Below, piece after piece: positions 61,013 through 64,000 of a stretch of DNA of 64,000 nt (the stretch's first letter is position 1; every line of letters begins with the position of its first letter). The notes below the pieces were generated by a model that saw only the letters and a program-made list of their open reading frames with translations, was not told the DNA's origin and made no database searches. The DNA comes from Pantoea sp. RIT-PI-b (GTDB taxonomy: Bacteria > Pseudomonadota > Gammaproteobacteria > Enterobacterales > Enterobacteriaceae): assembly GCF_001187905.1 (NCBI RefSeq), contig NZ_LGIS01000026.1, forward strand, positions 62,001 to 126,000, written 5' to 3'. The translations under genes and the position numbers were made by a program.

Positions 61013-61044
61013 AAAAAAACCCCCGGAAGATGATCTTCCGGGGG
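61013..61044 (-). terminator. his operon attenuator
   Basis: An 11-bp GC-rich stem CCCCCGGAAGA / TCTTCCGGGGG with a 3-base loop, running into seven T residues on the minus strand, between hisL and hisG. It is the leader terminator; ribosome stalling at the hisL histidine codons would favour an antiterminator instead. Confidence 0.93.
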
Positions 61045-61107
61045 CTCTCTTTGCGTTCGCACCACTGGAAGATCCTAATCGTCTCCCAGCACACATCGCC
61101 TGAAAGA

Positions 61108-61155
61108 CTAGTCAGGGTGATGGTGATGATGGTGGTTGAACTGAACGCGTGTCAT
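61108..61155 (-). CDS. hisL: his leader peptide
   Basis: A 15-residue peptide MTRVQFNHHHHHHPD encoded upstream of the attenuator. It has six consecutive histidine codons; E. coli and Salmonella HisL, as I recall them, have seven. When charged His-tRNA is scarce the ribosome stalls here and the operon is read through. A possible promoter on the minus strand is TTGCCA (about 61222-61227) with TTAGGT 17 bases downstream. Confidence 0.95.
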   Translation of the reverse strand: MTRVQFNHHHHHHPD

Positions 61156-61331
61156 AGTAAATTCCGTTGCTGAATGAGTATTCATTTGCGTGCTGATTAA
61201 CCTAACGAAGATGATGACAATTGGCAACCCTTTTTTAACTGTCAATTTCCGGAATCTCCCGAAACAGTTTGCGCTGGTTTGCTACATCTACCGGCACTAA
61301 GATGAAGTGTGAGCCCATAGCAGGAGTCGAT

Positions 61332-62159
61332 ATGAAAAAGGTCGCGATTGTAGGTCTGGGATGGCTGGGTATGCCGCTGGCGATGGCGCTAACGGCACGC
61401 GGCTGGCAGGTAACCGGCAGTAAAACGTCGCCGGATGGCGTGGACGCTGCACGACGCTGCGGCATTGCCGCCTTCCAGTTGGTGCTGACGCCCGAGCTGG
61501 AGTGCGAAGCCGAAGATTTAGCGACGCTGATGGCGGTGGATGCGCTGGTGGTGACCTTGCCCGCCAGCCGCACGGTCAAAGGCGGTGAAGATTACATGCA
61601 GGCGGTACAGAACGTGGTGGATACCGCGTTAGCGAATAAAGTACCGCGCATCATTTTCACCAGCTCAACGTCGGTTTACGGCAGTGGCGCGGGTGTGATG
61701 AAAGAGAGCAGCCCGCTGCAGCCGGAAACCGTCGCCGGCAAAACGCTGGTGGAGCTGGAGAACTGGCTGCACGATTTACCGGGCACCAGCGTGGATATTG
61801 TTCGCCTCGCGGGATTAGTCGGGCCAAATCGTCACCCCGGCCGTTTTCTGGCGGGCAAAACCGGACTGGAAAACGGCGGCCATGCGGTCAATCTGGTACA
61901 TCTCGACGACGTGGTAGACGCGATTGTGCTGCTGCTGCAAACGCCAAAGGGCGGGCACGTTTACAATCTTTGTGCTTCGAAACATCCGTCGCGCGACAGT
62001 TTTTATCCGAGTGTGTCAAAGCAGTTAGGGCTTGAGCCACCTACGTTTGTCGCTGAATCAGAGCGTTCTAACGGGAAGGTGATTGATGGCTCGAAGATCG
62101 CTAATGAGTTGGGGTTTGAGTACAACTATGATGATCCGATGAAAATGCCGCTGGAGTAA
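61332..62159 (+). CDS. yeeZ: YeeZ, NAD-dependent epimerase/dehydratase-like protein
   Basis: A 275-residue SDR-like protein matching E. coli YeeZ in length and in MKKVAIVGLGWLGMPLAMAL (dinucleotide loop GLGWLG). It also has PRIIFTSSTSVYG, VDIVRLAGLVGPNRHPGRF and the C-terminal FEYNYDDPMKMPLE. The usual SDR YxxxK is not evident, so catalytic activity is uncertain. The ATG at 61332 has AGGAG. It is divergent from hisL, as in E. coli. Confidence 0.93.
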   Translation: MKKVAIVGLGWLGMPLAMALTARGWQVTGSKTSPDGVDAARRCGIAAFQLVLTPELECEAEDLATLMAVDALVVTLPASRTVKGGEDYMQAVQNVVDTALANKVPRIIFTSSTSVYGSGAGVMKESSPLQPETVAGKTLVELENWLHDLPGTSVDIVRLAGLVGPNRHPGRFLAGKTGLENGGHAVNLVHLDDVVDAIVLLLQTPKGGHVYNLCASKHPSRDSFYPSVSKQLGLEPPTFVAESERSNGKVIDGSKIANELGFEYNYDDPMKMPLE

Positions 62160-62166
62160 GCTTTTA

Positions 62167-62217
62167 GGTGCGCACTAATGCGCACTCGATGATGAAGGGT
62201 CGCTCTTCCTGGCGACC
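62167..62217. repeat. bipartite intergenic palindrome
   Basis: A first hairpin GTGCGCA-CTAA-TGCGCAC is followed by GGTCGC...GCGACC. It has the same two-part structure as 19488-19540 and the first arm shares its core with 11550-11573. It sits between convergent yeeZ and puuB. Confidence 0.65.
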
Positions 62218-62220
62218 TGG

Positions 62221-63498
62221 TCAAACCCCCAACCGATCCCTCAGCGCATACCAAACCGCGCCCATCGCCGTGAGCGGCACCTTAAACCGTCGCCCACCTG
62301 GGAACGGCAGATGCGGCAACTTCGCGAACGCATCAAACCGTTCCGCATGCCCGCGCAGAACCTCAGCAATCAATTTCCCCGAAAGATGGGTACAGGTGAC
62401 GCCGTGGCCGCTGTCGCCCTGCATAAAGAACGCGTTCTTCTCGATTTGCCCGAACTGCGGCATGCGCGACAAGGTGAGCAGGAAATTGCCACTCCAGCGG
62501 TGGCTGATTTTGATATCACGCAGCTGCGGAAAGGTACGCAGCAGCTTGGGACGAATCAGCGCTTCGATATCATCCGGCTCGCGCGCGCCGTACACCACGC
62601 CGCCGCCATACAGCAGCCGGTTATCTGCAGTGAGGCGGAAGTAATCAAGCAGATAATTACAATCCTCCACGCAATGATTGTTTGGCAACAAACCCAGCGC
62701 CTGGTCACGCGTTAAAGGCTCGGTGGTGACGATCTGCGAACCGCACGGCATGCTTTTGCGCGTCAGGCGCGGTTCAAGTTGTGACGGTAAATAGGCGTTG
62801 CCGGCAAAAATCACGAAGGTAGCGCTTACTTCACCTTTGGCGGTTTTCACCCGATGCGGTGCGCCGTATTTCACTTCGAGCGCTGCCGACTGCTCATAAA
62901 TGCGCCCGCCATGCCGACGAATCGCTTCCGCTTCACCAAGCGCCAGATTAAGCGGATGCAGATGTCCACCACGTTTATCAAGTAAGCCACCGACATAACG
63001 ATCGGTCGCCACTTCGCGACGAATACCGCGTTCATCCAGCAGTTCCAAATCGTGATTGCCGTAGCGCGCCCAGCTGGATTGCTGGCTGCGTAGATGGCCC
63101 ATTTGCCGTTGATTGAGCGCGGCGAAAATGCCGCCGGGACGATAGTCGCAGGCGATGGCGTATCGGTCGATACGGTCGCGGATAATGTCTGCGCCTTCAA
63201 ACATCATGCTGCCGAGCATCTGTGCAGTTTGTTTGCCGTAGCGCTGCTCAATCACATCCACGTCGCGGCTATACGAGTTGACCACTTGGCCGCCGTTGCG
63301 GCCGCTGGCACCAAAGCCGATTTTTGCCGCTTCAAGCAGCACCACGTCATAACCGGCTTCGGTCAGAAATAGCGCGGATGAAAGCCCGGTAAAGCCGCCG
63401 CCAATAATGCAGACATCGCACTGTACCGACTCCTGCAGCTCCGGCCAGGGCGCATGAGCGTTGGCGGTAGCGGCGTAATAACTTCCCACATGTTGCAT
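62221..63498 (-). CDS. puuB: PuuB, gamma-glutamylputrescine oxidase
   Basis: A 425-residue DAO-family flavoprotein. The FAD loop is CDVCIIGGGFTGLSSALFL (GxGxxG near 33-38), followed by FGASGRNGGQVVNSYSRDVDVIE. The C-terminal MPQFGQIEKNAFFMQGDSGHGVTCTHLSGKLIAE closes the FAD site. It matches E. coli PuuB throughout. It oxidises gamma-glutamylputrescine to the aldehyde in putrescine catabolism. puuR lies 24 bases upstream in the same direction. Confidence 0.94.
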   Translation of the reverse strand: MQHVGSYYAATANAHAPWPELQESVQCDVCIIGGGFTGLSSALFLTEAGYDVVLLEAAKIGFGASGRNGGQVVNSYSRDVDVIEQRYGKQTAQMLGSMMFEGADIIRDRIDRYAIACDYRPGGIFAALNQRQMGHLRSQQSSWARYGNHDLELLDERGIRREVATDRYVGGLLDKRGGHLHPLNLALGEAEAIRRHGGRIYEQSAALEVKYGAPHRVKTAKGEVSATFVIFAGNAYLPSQLEPRLTRKSMPCGSQIVTTEPLTRDQALGLLPNNHCVEDCNYLLDYFRLTADNRLLYGGGVVYGAREPDDIEALIRPKLLRTFPQLRDIKISHRWSGNFLLTLSRMPQFGQIEKNAFFMQGDSGHGVTCTHLSGKLIAEVLRGHAERFDAFAKLPHLPFPGGRRFKVPLTAMGAVWYALRDRLGV

Positions 63499-63522
63499 TC
63501 AATCCTCCTTAAGCGCGAAACC

Positions 63523-64000
63523 TTAAAAATTGGCGGGCGTATGCGCGCTAACAATGCGACACGGCTGATCTGAGGTATTGGTAAAACTGTGCGGCAGGCC
63601 GGTGTCAATCACATAGCTTTCACCGCGGTATAAGTGATAACTCTGGCCGTTCACCACCAGCGTGATCTCGCCTTCCAGCACCGTGCCAGTCTCCTCGCCG
63701 GGATGGCGCAATTTTTCCCCGGTACTGGCGCCGGGTTCATAACGCTCCAGCAGCATCGCCAGCGCGCGTCGCGCGGCACCGTTATCTATCAGCAGCAGCG
63801 ATACGCCCAGGCTGCCGATCTCCACGCACTCTTCCGGGCGCACAATCACGCGCGGCGTGGCATGGGTTTTGGGTTCGGAGAAAAACTCCGACAGCGATAA
63901 CCCGTAAACCTTCAGCAGCTTCTGTAAGGTGCTCACCGCCGGACTCACTTTGTCCTGTTCGATGGTGCTAATCGCGCTGTGCGTTAAACCTGACAATTCA
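63523..64000 (-). CDS. puuR: PuuR, putrescine-utilisation repressor (partial)
   Basis: The C-terminal 158 or so residues of an XRE-cupin repressor; the gene runs off the right edge, missing about 28 N-terminal residues. The visible part starts inside the HTH (ELSGLTHSAISTIEQDKVSPAVSTLQKLLKVYGLSLSEFF). It continues with a cupin domain (GEETGTVLEGEITLVVNGQSYHLYRGESYVIDTGLPHSFTNTS). E. coli PuuR represses the puu genes and is released by putrescine. It probably heads a puuR-puuB transcript here. Confidence 0.92.
   Translation of the reverse strand, partial: ELSGLTHSAISTIEQDKVSPAVSTLQKLLKVYGLSLSEFFSEPKTHATPRVIVRPEECVEIGSLGVSLLLIDNGAARRALAMLLERYEPGASTGEKLRHPGEETGTVLEGEITLVVNGQSYHLYRGESYVIDTGLPHSFTNTSDQPCRIVSAHTPANF

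Noticed and set aside
61108..61155. Run of GTG/ATG repeats (forward strand) as a simple-sequence repeat
   Set aside because: On the minus strand these are the histidine codons of hisL, followed by a textbook attenuator.

Overview
The window looks like a chromosomal segment of an Erwiniaceae member, most likely Pantoea or a close Erwinia relative. The evidence is E. coli-like housekeeping genes in familiar order (yegD, dgcE, udk, dcd, asmA, yegH; the his operon with yeeZ), combined with a stewartan/amylovoran-type exopolysaccharide (EPS) operon typical of these plant-associated genera. No tool was run; identities come from motifs, length and recalled family sequences.

Layout. 1-13134: housekeeping genes: 5' part of mdtA (drug efflux adaptor), an aldo/keto reductase, an OprB-type sugar porin, the Hsp70-like yegD, a diguanylate cyclase like DgcE but without the C-terminal EAL part, a PAP2-family membrane protein, udk, dcd, asmA and yegH. 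13135-29036: the EPS operon. A 790-base leader carries a candidate RcsAB box and a JUMPstart/ops element, followed by wbaP, wza, wzb, wzc, a terminator, three glycosyltransferases, a WceF/AmsF-like glycanase, a pyruvyltransferase homologue, another glycosyltransferase and a Wzx flippase. No Wzy polymerase is visible in this operon. 29307-31262: galF and galE. 31263-44333: a much more AT-rich O-antigen island behind a second JUMPstart. It holds CDP-glycerol genes (tagD, tagF-like), Wzx, Wzy, glycosyltransferases, and the L-FucNAc block fnlABC-wbuB-wbuC. 44498-46991: gnd and wzz, with no ugd between them.

47026-51661: a desuccinylase-like zinc hydrolase, a solitary amino-acid binding protein, and a waaB-like/waaL-like pair that may act in LPS core and O-antigen ligation. 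51677-53914: an overlapping minus-strand unit hipA-hipB-yeaK with three 20-bp palindromic operators spaced exactly 41 bp apart. 53919-61155: the complete his operon with hisL leader peptide and attenuator. 61332-64000: yeeZ, puuB and the truncated puuR.

How the genes work together. galF and galE, together with a UDP-glucose dehydrogenase that is not in the window, feed UDP-sugars to the EPS and O-antigen assembly lines. Both lines use Wzx flippases, and both carry ops elements expected to recruit RfaH. Wzz sets O-chain length and the WaaL-like protein is a candidate for attaching it. The most unusual parts are the hipA-hipB-yeaK unit with phased operators (a kinase family that targets aminoacyl-tRNA synthetases beside a tRNA-editing enzyme), the missing EPS polymerase, and the predicted glycerol-phosphate plus L-FucNAc O-antigen.
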